DNA of 64,000 bases from positions 1 through 64,000 of the forward strand of contig JBNKGL010000002.1 of the NCBI GenBank assembly GCA_050289805.1, given 5' to 3'. A program made the translations under genes and the position numbers. The notes under the pieces are model-generated. The model was not told where the DNA came from. It worked only from the letters and a program-made list of their open reading frames with translations, and did no database searches. Source of the DNA: JAUILA01 sp050289805 (GTDB lineage Bacteria; Bacteroidota; Bacteroidia; Cytophagales; Cyclobacteriaceae). Shown piece by piece: positions 26,541 to 35,882 of the stretch. Numbering within the stretch: the first letter of the stretch is position 1; the number at the start of each line of letters is the position of its first letter.

Positions 26541-27611
26541 ATGGGGAAGGAATATAAATCGGATCATATTGTACGGGCAACCTCCTGGTTGTTGTTGATC
26601 GGGCTGTCGCTTGCCTTGATGATTTTGGGAAAACAGCTCTTTATTCCACTTACCTGGGCTCTTCTGTTTGCGTTTATTTTATTTCCTTTTTGCGACTGGA
26701 TGGAAGAAAGGAAGATTGGAAGGACCTGGTCATCCCTGATCGCCACCCTGATCTTCACTATACTCAGCAGCGTCATATTGTTTTATCTTGTGTATCAATC
26801 GGTACGTATTCTTCAGCAGGAAGGAGCTGTGTATGGCACGATTTCAGAGGCTTTTGAGAATATACGCCTGTGGTTTTATGATAAGCTGGGCATGGAGGTA
26901 TTTCATCCGGATGATGGCGCTCAGCTTGGTACCGATTCGCTCGGTCGGGTCGTGAATTTCGCGGCGCGGGAGATCAGCTCCATCGGCAAAAATATTGTAA
27001 CGATAACGCTCATCCCGATGTTCCTGTTTTTCCTCCTGCTTTATCGTGGATTGGCATGGAAATTTACGAGAGCAAAATATGAAGGGAAGCAATTGGAGCA
27101 AATGGAAAATTTCTATACCAAAAGCCAATACTCTATCCAGAACTATCTGTGGGGAACATTAATTTTAACTGGGGTGACCTCACTGATGGCCTTTGTTATA
27201 CTTCTTTTGTTTGGAATTAAATATGCGTTCTTCTTCAGCATATTCATCGGTATACTTAATCTCATCCCATATATTGGAAATCTCGCTGCGTTTATCGTGG
27301 TATTATTATTTGTGTATGTCACAAAGCAGGATATTGGTCTGACGGTTTTTTGCGGATTGGCCCTTTATGGCGCCAACCTGATCCAGGAGAATTTTCTTCG
27401 ACCCAAGCTGGTCGGAGACAAGATGAAAATGAATGCAATGGTCGTTTTTACGGGCGTCATTTTGGGCAGCCTGATCTGGGGATTTTCAGGCATGGTGCTT
27501 TTCATCCCAATCCTCGGGGTATTGAAGTCATTGTTCGAAAGCCATCATAGCCTCAATGTATACGCCATATTTTTTGAAACCGGTGACGAACCGTCGGAAG
27601 ACAAGGATTAA
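26541..27611 (+). CDS. AI-2E family (PerM-type) membrane transporter
   Basis: From the ATG at 26541 the protein is 356 residues with about eight hydrophobic segments. Two N-terminal helices (SWLLLIGLSLALMILGKQLF, then WALLFAFILFPF) are followed by a soluble loop. The conserved C-terminal half contains NLIPYIGNLAAFIVVLLF, GANLIQENFLRPKLVG and LIWGFSGMVLFIPILGV. PIxG- and L-x-R-P-K-L-type blocks are diagnostic of the family, which includes AI-2 exporters and Na+/H+ antiporters. The open frame continues upstream to 26040, but that part is antisense to the Gfo/Idh gene and is excluded. It ends four bases inside the convergent AsmA-like gene. Confidence 0.85.
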   Translation: MGKEYKSDHIVRATSWLLLIGLSLALMILGKQLFIPLTWALLFAFILFPFCDWMEERKIGRTWSSLIATLIFTILSSVILFYLVYQSVRILQQEGAVYGTISEAFENIRLWFYDKLGMEVFHPDDGAQLGTDSLGRVVNFAAREISSIGKNIVTITLIPMFLFFLLLYRGLAWKFTRAKYEGKQLEQMENFYTKSQYSIQNYLWGTLILTGVTSLMAFVILLLFGIKYAFFFSIFIGILNLIPYIGNLAAFIVVLLFVYVTKQDIGLTVFCGLALYGANLIQENFLRPKLVGDKMKMNAMVVFTGVILGSLIWGFSGMVLFIPILGVLKSLFESHHSLNVYAIFFETGDEPSEDKD

Positions 27612-30600
27612 TCGGATACGTTTTTAGCGTTTTTGCCTTTTCTGATCGTAGTTATAGCTCCATGAATCGCACATTTGACCCAGTAATTGATGGGGCCTTT
27701 AAAAGTGATGCGCTCCTGTTGAAAGATATGGGTGGCATCAGTTTTAGAATGCTTCAGGATGACACCATCCGCCAGGGCGGTTAGGAGAGCAGATCCAAAA
27801 TTCTTTACGTCAGGTGTATGCTTTTTAAATATTTGGATGTGCAGGTCTTCATAGGACATCAGTGTGGTTCCTGTAGCAATGGAATCATTTCCGGTAACCG
27901 AAAGATCAAACTCCTTAAGGAATCCGGATTTAAATTTTACTGCTTCCAGTGGATTAACCATTTGATTCAGAGAGTCCAGCACCATGTTGGTTAACCGAGC
28001 CTCAAGATTGAAATTATTGGAGTCAAGTCGGGAGTAATTAAAGTCGAGCTTTCCGGAATTATAGAACCGGGCGCTTCCTGTCAATACATTCTCCGGAAGA
28101 TGAAGAGGCTCCCGCAGGTTCATCTGAAATTCGATATCAGTAAATGACACATGACCTTCCTGGCCTGTTTTTTCTCCAACTTCATAATACGTCACCATGC
28201 CTCCCGATGCCTGAATTTCCTTCAGGCTGAAACTTTCAGATTGGAGTATAAGTGCGCTCAATAATGTTGGTTTTGTGACCGGTTCAGGGTCTGGAAGAGT
28301 TTTATCCCTTCTGATCGTAAAATTAAAGCCATCCAGGATGAGCTGTTCGGCGAAGAAACGGTTATTCCTGATCAATGAATCCCATTGAACCTGGCTGAAT
28401 ATAAGGTGATCAAGGCTTCCTGAAACCACATCATTTTCGGTTTCCATTTTTTGTACGAACTCCGGCTTGGCATCAATTTTAATCCTGTAAATGTGAAGTT
28501 TATCACCGTCATTTTTAATTTCCCCGACACTGAATGTGGAGGAAGGAGTGTCAAATGTAAGATCTGCCACTGCAATCTCAACTTTATCCTCCTCGCTAAG
28601 TATTTCGATTTCCCCGAAATCGAATTCATTCTGTCCTATGGCTACACTCCCCGGGGTTATATTCAAAACATCGAATAGACTGAAGGGTGAGAAACTCTTC
28701 TTTTTTTCCTTTTCAATGATGTTCGTCGTGTCCGGATCGGAGGTAGAATCATTTTTACTGTTGATTTGAACCCGTGGGTTATATACGTCAATCTCTTTCA
28801 CATGAGGTAACGAGGAAGGGTGCCATTGTATATTTTCTAGCCGGATACTGTCGAGGTTCGAGGTAATGGTATTTTCGGACTGATGAAATGTAATTTTGTC
28901 TAAACGGGCCAGGTCAATACTCCAGCTTGAATCTGAGTTGACAAAAGGGCCAATGCTTAAGGAATGCACGCCCACAGAATCACCTTTAGGAGTAGTCAGT
29001 GAAATACCTGTAATGCTTGAATTATTCTTATTGTCAATTTTAATATCATCGACATTTACGACCATTCCTTTATTGGAATGCTCAATGTCATAAATACGGG
29101 ATGTTAAAGAACCAAAGTGGGTTGAATTGCCGGCGAATGAAAAGTCAGTGAGCTCAAAGTTTTCGGATATAAAAGATAAATGGCTGTCCTGGCTTAATTC
29201 AAGATCGGTGGTAAGCTTGTCAAACAGAATTCTTTCAAAATGGAACCCTTCCTGGGTTTTTTCACTTTCTTTTTTTGGTTGTCCATCCGTTTTGGGAAGA
29301 CTGCCTGACAACGCCATTTCTTTAATATACAGGGTATTCCAGAAATGGTAGAACGGCCTGTCCATTGAGAAGTTTTCCGGCGTTGCGGCAAATTCCTTAA
29401 AATTGAAATCAATCTCCCGGTAGGATCCCTCCAGTGATTCAATATCCAATCGCCTGGGTCTGAAAAATACATTTTTCAGAGAAGCTGAAATATCCTTTTC
29501 ATCATTGCTGAATTTTACACTCGAAGACTTGAAATAGCGGAGATCATATGAAAGTTTTCCTTCAATGATCAAGTTATCTGTGACGGCAAGTAATTCGCCA
29601 ATGGCGGCAGAAGTCTCACCATAATTATAATTAATATCGATGTTATCAAATATGGCTTTGCCAAGATGTACGGTAGACCTCTCGCCGGATGGTTTCTTTT
29701 TCTCTTTTGAGCTTTGAACAATATCACCAGGAGATTCAAAGACAGTGAGATTTCCACCGCTGATTAAAAGTGAATCTGCCAGCAGGTCATTGGTATAAAT
29801 GAAGTTGAAAATATTGAAATTATAAAGGCCGAGGGTTTTACTTGTCAATAATTCTGAATCAATATTTGTGTCGATGAGAACAATATCCTGTATGTCCACA
29901 TTGTAATTCTTGTCATAATTCATTTCCGAAAACTGGATTGCCAGTCCATTTCCCAGGTCCAGTTCAGTACCGCTTAATGACAATTTCAAATCCTCGATCA
30001 TCAGCGTGCTGCTGTCTTCGGTAACGATGAAATTTGTTGTTTCAAGAGTCATCTCAGGGAGGAAAAGACGAACAGTATCTGCCGGACGCATAATGTTCAG
30101 GTGTAATTGAGCCTGGTTAATCTCCCCGTTTCGAATTAATAATTCCTTCAAATTCTTTTTCAGAATGTCTGATACAGGTTGGCGGCTTTTAACTTTATTC
30201 GGATCTGTTTCATGCGGGTAGATATTGGCGGTAACTATAGGCTGATTTATCTGCAGGAGATCAAATACATATTCTTCGTCCATAAGTTTCGCATAGTCCA
30301 TATCCTTAATAACCACAGAAGCACCCTCAAGCGACAGCATAATCCGGTTAAGTGAATCTTTCTGGATAAACGAATAATTATCGATTTCAAGCGCATGCCG
30401 GCTATAACTCCAGCTTATGGAATCAAATGAAAAAGAACTGTTTGTAAAATCAATACCCTGTTTTTCGAGCATCAGTTTAAATTGTGCATCATCGGAAAGA
30501 TTCAGCATATTCCAGTTCTGAACAAGCAGATCGATCAGCTGTACCTCCAACATCTTTTCGGAATTATTCAGTTGAAGATCGGCCCTGTAAATCCTGAAAT

Positions 30601-31126
30601 TTTCGATATCAAAGTGATCAAGGATGGCCTTTATGCCCGGGTAAAAACTCACAATTTCATGTGCCAGGTTAACCGGTTCCTTCTTCCCGGGTTCTTTTGA
30701 TGTTTCCGGCTTTTGGGTACTAACACGGGCCAGGGGTTCCATGATGCTGAAATCTTCTATTTTGAGCTGTCCGCGCTTCAGTAAATCAAAGAAAGATCCC
30801 AGGTTCACTTCGATTTGTGGAATAGTCACGCCTAAAAGTCCCGTGGAATCAGATTTGTCAACCTTTGAAATACTTACCCCGGTCAATGAAAAGTATAGCT
30901 CAAGGTACTCAATGTCAGTGTCGTCAATGATTAGTTCATATTGACCGTTACTTTCTTCGGCAACCAGGTCTACGAGCGTTTTTTTGAAACCCTGAACCTT
31001 GAAAAATATCAGCCCCACACACAAAAGACTCAGAATAGTCAAAACGGAAAAAATCACCAGCCTCCGAATTCTTCTTTTCCTCCGTTTTTTCTTCCGGATA
31101 AGTTCCTGATGTTCGCTTTCTGTCAT
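27608..31126 (-). CDS. Very large AsmA/DUF748-like envelope protein
   Basis: 1172 residues. After a basic cytoplasmic stub (RKKKRRKRRIRR) comes one membrane helix (LVIFSVLTILSLLCVGLIFF). The rest is a long periplasmic region rich in repeated beta strands, with phrases such as YLELYFSLTGVSIS and KLSLSGTELDLGNGLAIQF that recall AsmA, DUF748 and related bridge-like lipid-transfer proteins. The C-terminal part (MVLDSLNQMVNPLEAVKFKSG, FKGPINYWVKCAIHGAI) matches the DUF748 style, where the last strands dock at the outer membrane. A role in phospholipid traffic or outer-membrane homeostasis is inferred from family only. The gene is monocistronic as far as I can see. Confidence 0.7.
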   Translation of the reverse strand: MTESEHQELIRKKKRRKRRIRRLVIFSVLTILSLLCVGLIFFKVQGFKKTLVDLVAEESNGQYELIIDDTDIEYLELYFSLTGVSISKVDKSDSTGLLGVTIPQIEVNLGSFFDLLKRGQLKIEDFSIMEPLARVSTQKPETSKEPGKKEPVNLAHEIVSFYPGIKAILDHFDIENFRIYRADLQLNNSEKMLEVQLIDLLVQNWNMLNLSDDAQFKLMLEKQGIDFTNSSFSFDSISWSYSRHALEIDNYSFIQKDSLNRIMLSLEGASVVIKDMDYAKLMDEEYVFDLLQINQPIVTANIYPHETDPNKVKSRQPVSDILKKNLKELLIRNGEINQAQLHLNIMRPADTVRLFLPEMTLETTNFIVTEDSSTLMIEDLKLSLSGTELDLGNGLAIQFSEMNYDKNYNVDIQDIVLIDTNIDSELLTSKTLGLYNFNIFNFIYTNDLLADSLLISGGNLTVFESPGDIVQSSKEKKKPSGERSTVHLGKAIFDNIDINYNYGETSAAIGELLAVTDNLIIEGKLSYDLRYFKSSSVKFSNDEKDISASLKNVFFRPRRLDIESLEGSYREIDFNFKEFAATPENFSMDRPFYHFWNTLYIKEMALSGSLPKTDGQPKKESEKTQEGFHFERILFDKLTTDLELSQDSHLSFISENFELTDFSFAGNSTHFGSLTSRIYDIEHSNKGMVVNVDDIKIDNKNNSSITGISLTTPKGDSVGVHSLSIGPFVNSDSSWSIDLARLDKITFHQSENTITSNLDSIRLENIQWHPSSLPHVKEIDVYNPRVQINSKNDSTSDPDTTNIIEKEKKKSFSPFSLFDVLNITPGSVAIGQNEFDFGEIEILSEEDKVEIAVADLTFDTPSSTFSVGEIKNDGDKLHIYRIKIDAKPEFVQKMETENDVVSGSLDHLIFSQVQWDSLIRNNRFFAEQLILDGFNFTIRRDKTLPDPEPVTKPTLLSALILQSESFSLKEIQASGGMVTYYEVGEKTGQEGHVSFTDIEFQMNLREPLHLPENVLTGSARFYNSGKLDFNYSRLDSNNFNLEARLTNMVLDSLNQMVNPLEAVKFKSGFLKEFDLSVTGNDSIATGTTLMSYEDLHIQIFKKHTPDVKNFGSALLTALADGVILKHSKTDATHIFQQERITFKGPINYWVKCAIHGAITTIRKGKNAKNVSD

Positions 31127-31602
31127 CCGGTTTATTTGCAGTTTAATAATGACAGATTGAATTCTTCCGGATCGGCCTTAGTAAGAATGATGCGTTCATA
31201 ACTCCTCCTGTCAGAAAGAAGAACCAGGTGAATCCCCGGGTTTAATAGTCTATTGTTTATAATGAAACAGGCCACGATGGATGATATTTTATGTAAAATA
31301 TGAATTAAAATTATTTGCAGCGAACATTCGCGGATGTAAAATGGCTGAAGATGATCCATTCTATAATTTCATACAAGTGCTGAAACGGCTGCTTGAGAAA
31401 CTGCTGTTTGTAATGACAGACCTTGCATTAATATGAACAATATCGATACTCGCCCTGGCAATGTGCTTGGAATACACACAGATATCAGGCCACCTATTTT
31501 GCCTTGAAAATATGAGGGAGCATCAATAAAAGGGATTGGCGTGATTGAATCAGTTGGATTTGCCGTCCCTGATAATTCAGGGACAGCAAATCCATCTTAT
31601 TA
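31127..31602. other. 476-base region without a convincing gene
   Basis: It lies between two leftward genes. It holds the promoter region of the AsmA-like gene and a long near-perfect hairpin at 31556-31593. Frames of 75 codons (minus strand, 31132-31359) and 31 codons (plus strand, 31341-31436) show no family resemblance or clear leader. I find no RNA gene or repeat family that I can name. Confidence 0.5.
31556..31593. repeat. Long hairpin downstream of the small lipoprotein gene
   Basis: Arms GGATTTGC (31556-31563) with GCAAATCC (31586-31593), then after one C-A mismatch GTCCCTGA (31565-31572) with TCAGGGAC (31577-31584), around a TAAT loop. It follows the stop of the leftward gene by ten bases. 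It could terminate or protect that mRNA's 3' end, but it has no T-run on the minus side. Confidence 0.6.
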
Positions 31603-32034
31603 TTAAAGCCGAACAGTAAATCCTACGGGGGCACGTATTTCACCGGGGTCATACATATTAAGGTAAAGAACCACAGGTTCAGACTGACCTTCCCAGGTAA
31701 TTTGATATTTATCGAGCAGTCCCATGCCATCAAAACCGCGCTCTGTCTCGAACGTGCAACAGCTGCCGATTCGCATGTACCTGATGGATTGTCCCTCAGG
31801 TCCCGCAAGAGAATTTAGAAATAATCGCTGTCGTACTGCCCCGGACGACAAGTCCCCACCACCGATATTCACGGGATTTTGGGCTGTATATCCATACGAT
31901 AAGTCTGTGGAGATCCCGAATAGCTGAATCCCCTGATTACCCTGTTCAAGATAAGTCATATGTTGAACTTTCATAATAGGTTCCGGGCTGCAGCGTGTAA
32001 ATAGCAAGACGAGTAGTAGTAATCCGTAGCGCAT
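31603..32034 (-). CDS. Small Bacteroidota lipoprotein of unknown function
   Basis: 143 residues: hydrophobic leader LLLLVLLFTRC with a lipobox-like cysteine at position 15 (the preceding Arg is atypical), then a compact domain. Its blocks NPVNIGGGD, FLNSLAGPEGQ, MRIGSCCTFET, GLLDKYQITWEG and VVLYLNMYDPGE are, from memory, shared by a widespread Bacteroidota lipoprotein family. Some databases mislabel that family as a deoxyphosphooctonate aldolase. No catalytic role is supported. The paired cysteines in G-S-C-C are striking. A 38-base hairpin follows the stop. Confidence 0.65.
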   Translation of the reverse strand: MRYGLLLLVLLFTRCSPEPIMKVQHMTYLEQGNQGIQLFGISTDLSYGYTAQNPVNIGGGDLSSGAVRQRLFLNSLAGPEGQSIRYMRIGSCCTFETERGFDGMGLLDKYQITWEGQSEPVVLYLNMYDPGEIRAPVGFTVRL

Positions 32035-32096
32035 GGGTGAATATTTTGACTTTTATCCCGTGAAAAGTCAAAGTGTAACCCACTTTTATGTAAGTT

Positions 32097-32882
32097 TTAT
32101 GTCGGAATTAGAAATTTTTTCATTGTTTCCGGCATTATAAATGACAGGATCAATCCAACTAAAAGAATGAAAACCATAAGAAAAAGGATACCCAATGGAA
32201 AGATAAGCAGACCCTTCATGAACGCGTGAATTCGGGTATTATGACGGTAAAAGTCCATAGCAAAAAAGGCGGTATATAATACACTTATACCTGTAACGAT
32301 ACCCGTAAGAGAGACATTTGTAATTTTAAACAAGGCAATTGAAAAATAATTAAGCACCTGCGAATGGGCCAAAGTATAAAGAACTAAAACACTGGTTTCC
32401 AGTAAATTAAATTTACTCTTGCGGAATAACAGCGCTGTGGCGAAAAGAAAGAAAGGAAAGAAAAAGAACGATGCAAACTTAAAATTGCTAAAAATTAATC
32501 CCTGGAGATACTGCTGCTGTTCCATTTGTTCCTCGGACAATTCGCTCGTTTGAAAGAGGGATGTTTGAGCTTGTGTATAGGAGATCATATCAACATTCAA
32601 TATTTCAATCAGGAGCACAAAAACGGTAAGCATAATTAAGTAGTATCCTACAGGACCTACATAACGAACCCGGTTGCCTTCAATGTAAGATTTAGCGACA
32701 AAACCGGGCCGGTAAAAGAGTTCCGTAAATGTATGCCCGAATTTAGAATCAAATCCGATAAGCTTATCCTGGAGATCGTCAAAAAAGACACGAAAGCCCA
32801 GCCGTCCAACTGCTTTTTTTTGGCTGCAATATGGACAGTATTCAAATTCATGTGGTTTCCCACAGTTAACGCAATCTGGCAT
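32097..32882 (-). CDS. DUF3667 zinc-ribbon membrane protein
   Basis: 261 residues. The N-terminus carries a zinc ribbon C-x2-C (CVNC, residues 4-7) with C-x2-C (CPYC, near 16-19). The DUF3667 core TFTELFYRPGFVAKSYIEG and RYVGPVGYYLIML follows, then four to five membrane helices. Family function is unknown. Its ATG shares one base with the stop of the upstream RidA gene, so translation is coupled. Confidence 0.85.
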   Translation of the reverse strand: MPDCVNCGKPHEFEYCPYCSQKKAVGRLGFRVFFDDLQDKLIGFDSKFGHTFTELFYRPGFVAKSYIEGNRVRYVGPVGYYLIMLTVFVLLIEILNVDMISYTQAQTSLFQTSELSEEQMEQQQYLQGLIFSNFKFASFFFFPFFLFATALLFRKSKFNLLETSVLVLYTLAHSQVLNYFSIALFKITNVSLTGIVTGISVLYTAFFAMDFYRHNTRIHAFMKGLLIFPLGILFLMVFILLVGLILSFIMPETMKKFLIPT

Positions 32883-33394
32883 TAGTCGGCGATTTCAACG
32901 ATCATTTCTACTTCGATAGGTATGTTATTGGGTAGGGAACCCATACCAACGGCAGCGCGTGCATGTTTACCGGCTTCGCCAAACACCTCGGTCAGCAGAT
33001 CAGAACACCCATTCACCACTTTGGGATGATCTGTGAAATTGCCGGCTGCATTCACCATTCCGATAACCCGTACAATGCGTTTTACCTTGCTCAGGTCGCC
33101 TACGGCATCTTTCAAAGTAGCGATCATGCAAACACCTGCAAGCCTTGCAGCAGCGTATCCTTCCTCAATGGATAAGTCCTCACCCACTTTTCCCCGTTTG
33201 AATTCACCTCCGCAGGGACCATGTCCGGCCAGGAAGAGTAAATTTCCAACCCTTACATATTTTACATAGTTGGCAATGGGTTTTTCAACCGCGGGTAATG
33301 TGATCCCAAGTTCAGAAAGCCGGTCTTCCGGTGTTTGTGAAAAAGCCGGGATTGAGAGAAAAGCGGTAATAAGAATCAGAAAAATTCGGTTCAT
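32882..33394 (-). CDS. Exported RidA/YjgF family protein
   Basis: From the ATG at 33394 the protein is 170 residues: a clear signal peptide (FLILITAFLSIPAFSQ) and then a RidA-like trimer fold. It has FLAGHGPCGG, an IVRVIGMVNA strand and KHARAAVGMGSLPNNIPIEVE, which holds the conserved arginine that binds the 2-aminoacrylate carboxylate in deaminating members. Cytoplasmic RidA removes reactive enamines. An exported version implies a different periplasmic substrate or role. It overlaps the downstream DUF3667 gene by one base. A longer reading to 33436 adds an unlikely leader. Confidence 0.85.
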   Translation of the reverse strand: MNRIFLILITAFLSIPAFSQTPEDRLSELGITLPAVEKPIANYVKYVRVGNLLFLAGHGPCGGEFKRGKVGEDLSIEEGYAAARLAGVCMIATLKDAVGDLSKVKRIVRVIGMVNAAGNFTDHPKVVNGCSDLLTEVFGEAGKHARAAVGMGSLPNNIPIEVEMIVEIAD

Positions 33395-33484
33395 ACTTTT
33401 TTGTCTCAAGATATATAAATACCTGATGTGATACAATCAGTATCAAAAAGGTGTCAATGCATTCAGTAGCCTCGAACGAATTAT

Positions 33485-33492
33485 TATCTTTG
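33485..33492 (+). promoter_or_regulatory. -7 element for metG
   Basis: TATCTTTG matches TAnnTTTG and ends 18 bases before the metG ATG, implying a short leader of about ten bases. Confidence 0.5.
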
Positions 33493-33510
33493 TCAGGATA
33501 AATATTCATT

Positions 33511-35568
33511 ATGTCGAAGAAAACATTCAAACGTCATACAATTACAGCGGCATTGCCATATACCAATGGCCCTGTACATATTGGTCACCTCGCGGGAGTT
33601 TATGTGCCAGCGGATATTTATGCCCGTTACCTTCGAAGCAGAAAGGATGATGTGGTTTTTGTTTGCGGATCAGATGAGCATGGCGTTGCCATTACGTTGA
33701 AAGCGCGAAAGGAAGGTAAGACCCCACAGGAGATCGTCGATCAGTATCATGCGCAGATTCGTGATTCTTTTAAGGAATTTGGAATTGCCTTCGACATTTA
33801 TTCAAGGACATCATCACCGGTACATCATGAAACCTCTTCAGAAATGTTTCGTGACCTGTATGAAAAGGGTGTTTTCGAAGAAACTACTTCCGAGCAGTTT
33901 TATGATGTGGAGACTGAACAGTTCCTGGCCGACAGATACATTATAGGAACATGTCCGAACTGCGGTTTTGACAATGCCTATGGAGATCAATGCGAAAAAT
34001 GCGGCACCTCGCTCAGCCCTTCCGAACTGATTAATCCGAGGTCTGCACTAAGTGGTGCTGAGCCCGTTTTGAAACAAACAAAGCATTGGTTTTTACCCAT
34101 GGGGGACTATGAAAACTGGTTGAGAAAATGGATCCTGGAAGAGCATACAGAATGGAAGTCAAATGTATACGGACAATGTAAATCATGGCTGGACGGTGGT
34201 CTGAGGCCCCGGGCTATGACCCGCGACCTGGATTGGGGGGTTAAAGTGCCTGTGGAAGGTGCTGAGGGCAAAGTTTTATATGTTTGGTTCGATGCGCCGA
34301 TCGGATATATTTCCGCGACAAAGGAATGGGCCGATGAAACCGGCAACGACTGGAAACCTTATTGGCAAGACCCTGAAACGCGGCTTTTACATTTCATAGG
34401 AAAGGACAATATAGTCTTTCACTGCATTATTTTTCCAGTGATTCTGAAAGCAGAAGGAAGCTATATTTTGCCCGACAATGTTCCTGCTAACGAATTTTTA
34501 AACCTTGAAGGCAATAAGATCAGTACTTCAAAGAACTGGGCTGTGTGGCTTCATGAATATCTGGATGATTTCCCGGGTAAACAGGATGTACTCCGCTATG
34601 TGCTTTGTGCGAATATGCCGGAAACCAAGGATAATGATTTTACGTGGAAGGATTTTCAGGCGCGGAATAATAATGAGCTGGTGGCTATCCTGGGTAATTT
34701 TATTAACAGGACGCTCGTCCTTACCCATAAGTATTTTGATGGTGTAGTGCCTTCGGCAAACAGTCTTTTTGACATTGATCAGGAGTTAATTGACCAGATT
34801 AAGAATTCTCCCGTTTTGGTAGGGGAGGCACTTGATCAGTTTAAATTCAGGGAAGCACTGAACGAATTTATGGCACTTGCCCGGGCAGGTAATAAATACC
34901 TTGCGGAAACCGAGCCGTGGAAAGAAATAAAGGATAACCCGGATCGCGTTGCCACGATCCTGAACCTTGCCTTGCAGGTAGCTGCGAACCTGGTGATAAT
35001 CGGGCATCCTTTCCTGCCATTTTCTATGGAGAAGTTAAAAAAGATGCTCAACATTGATTCTGCAGACTGGGCGAATGCCGGTGTTTCCGACATTCTTCAG
35101 GCCGGAACAAACATTAATCAGCCGGAACTTATGTTTGAAAAAATTGAAGATGATGCCATTAAGGCCCAAATCGATAAGCTTGAAGCTACTCGTGTATCAA
35201 ACGAATCAGAAGAGACCGAAGAGAGTGTAGCTCCTTCCAAAGCAGAGATTCAATACGATGATTTTGCAAAGCTGGATATGCGGATAGGTACTATCCTGAC
35301 CGCAGAAAAGATGAAAAAATCCAAAAAGCTGCTCAAGCTTACCGTAGATACCGGTTTGGATACACGTGTCGTGCTTTCAGGGATTGCCGAACATTTTCAC
35401 CCGGATGAAATAATCGGGCAGCAGGTAACGATTCTGGTAAACCTTGCACCCAGAAAAATGATGGGTATTGAATCTCAGGGAATGATCCTGATGGCAGAGG
35501 ACTCAGACGGGAAATTGATATTCCTCTCACCGGCGGATTCTGCGGATAACGGTTCTCAGGTAAGCTAG
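33511..35568 (+). CDS. metG: Methionine--tRNA ligase
   Basis: 685 residues, full length for the MetG1 form. The class I signature PVHIGHLAG lies at residues 21-29. A zinc knuckle uses Cys148, Cys151, Cys161 and Cys164. The KMSKS-equivalent is KISTSKNWAV near residue 335. The anticodon-binding helical domain follows. A C-terminal OB-fold tRNA-binding domain of about 90 residues (DFAKLDMRIGTILTAEK, GIESQGMILMA) then promotes dimerisation and tRNA binding. It charges tRNA-Met with methionine in the cytoplasm. The 3' end overlaps by four bases the convergent thiamine-binding-type gene. Confidence 0.97.
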   Translation: MSKKTFKRHTITAALPYTNGPVHIGHLAGVYVPADIYARYLRSRKDDVVFVCGSDEHGVAITLKARKEGKTPQEIVDQYHAQIRDSFKEFGIAFDIYSRTSSPVHHETSSEMFRDLYEKGVFEETTSEQFYDVETEQFLADRYIIGTCPNCGFDNAYGDQCEKCGTSLSPSELINPRSALSGAEPVLKQTKHWFLPMGDYENWLRKWILEEHTEWKSNVYGQCKSWLDGGLRPRAMTRDLDWGVKVPVEGAEGKVLYVWFDAPIGYISATKEWADETGNDWKPYWQDPETRLLHFIGKDNIVFHCIIFPVILKAEGSYILPDNVPANEFLNLEGNKISTSKNWAVWLHEYLDDFPGKQDVLRYVLCANMPETKDNDFTWKDFQARNNNELVAILGNFINRTLVLTHKYFDGVVPSANSLFDIDQELIDQIKNSPVLVGEALDQFKFREALNEFMALARAGNKYLAETEPWKEIKDNPDRVATILNLALQVAANLVIIGHPFLPFSMEKLKKMLNIDSADWANAGVSDILQAGTNINQPELMFEKIEDDAIKAQIDKLEATRVSNESEETEESVAPSKAEIQYDDFAKLDMRIGTILTAEKMKKSKKLLKLTVDTGLDTRVVLSGIAEHFHPDEIIGQQVTILVNLAPRKMMGIESQGMILMAEDSDGKLIFLSPADSADNGSQVS

Positions 35569-35882
35569 TTTTGCCACTTTCCGGTCTTCTCTTCGAAGGT
35601 GACATTCCGTGATTTGATCATGTGCACTTTGATGTGGGCCACGACTTCTTCTGCACCAGTATCAAGAACTATTTGCTGCGCATTTTTAATCACTTCCATC
35701 ACCTCGTCATAAGGGCCTTCAATTACTGTTTCCATGGGTGTGACCATGAATCGAAGCCCGGAGGCGCGGATTACATTGATTGCCTCATCGATCATGCGGT
35801 ATGCTGATTCGGGATTTCCAATGGGAACTATCTGGATGGAAGCGTTGATCTGATATTTCACTAGTTCAGTCGTTAAATTCAT
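35565..35882 (-). CDS. MTH1187/YkoF-type thiamine-binding-like protein
   Basis: 105 residues. The strands INASIQIVPIGN, LRFMVTPMETVIEG and VVAHIKVHM with the helix AYRMIDEAINVIRASG match the MTH1187 (DUF77) ferredoxin-like fold, some members of which bind thiamine or its precursors. It overlaps the pth gene by 17 bases on the same strand, so they are co-transcribed. The functional link to peptidyl-tRNA hydrolase is probably only positional. Confidence 0.8.
   Translation of the reverse strand: MNLTTELVKYQINASIQIVPIGNPESAYRMIDEAINVIRASGLRFMVTPMETVIEGPYDEVMEVIKNAQQIVLDTGAEEVVAHIKVHMIKSRNVTFEEKTGKWQN

Noticed and set aside
31132..31359. 75-codon minus-strand frame before the AsmA-like gene
   Set aside because: No conserved-looking motif, no leader; lies in an otherwise non-coding gap.
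31341..31436. 31-codon plus-strand frame beginning MAEDDPFYNF
   Set aside because: Amphipathic-looking helix but no promoter, neighbour or family support; too short to claim.
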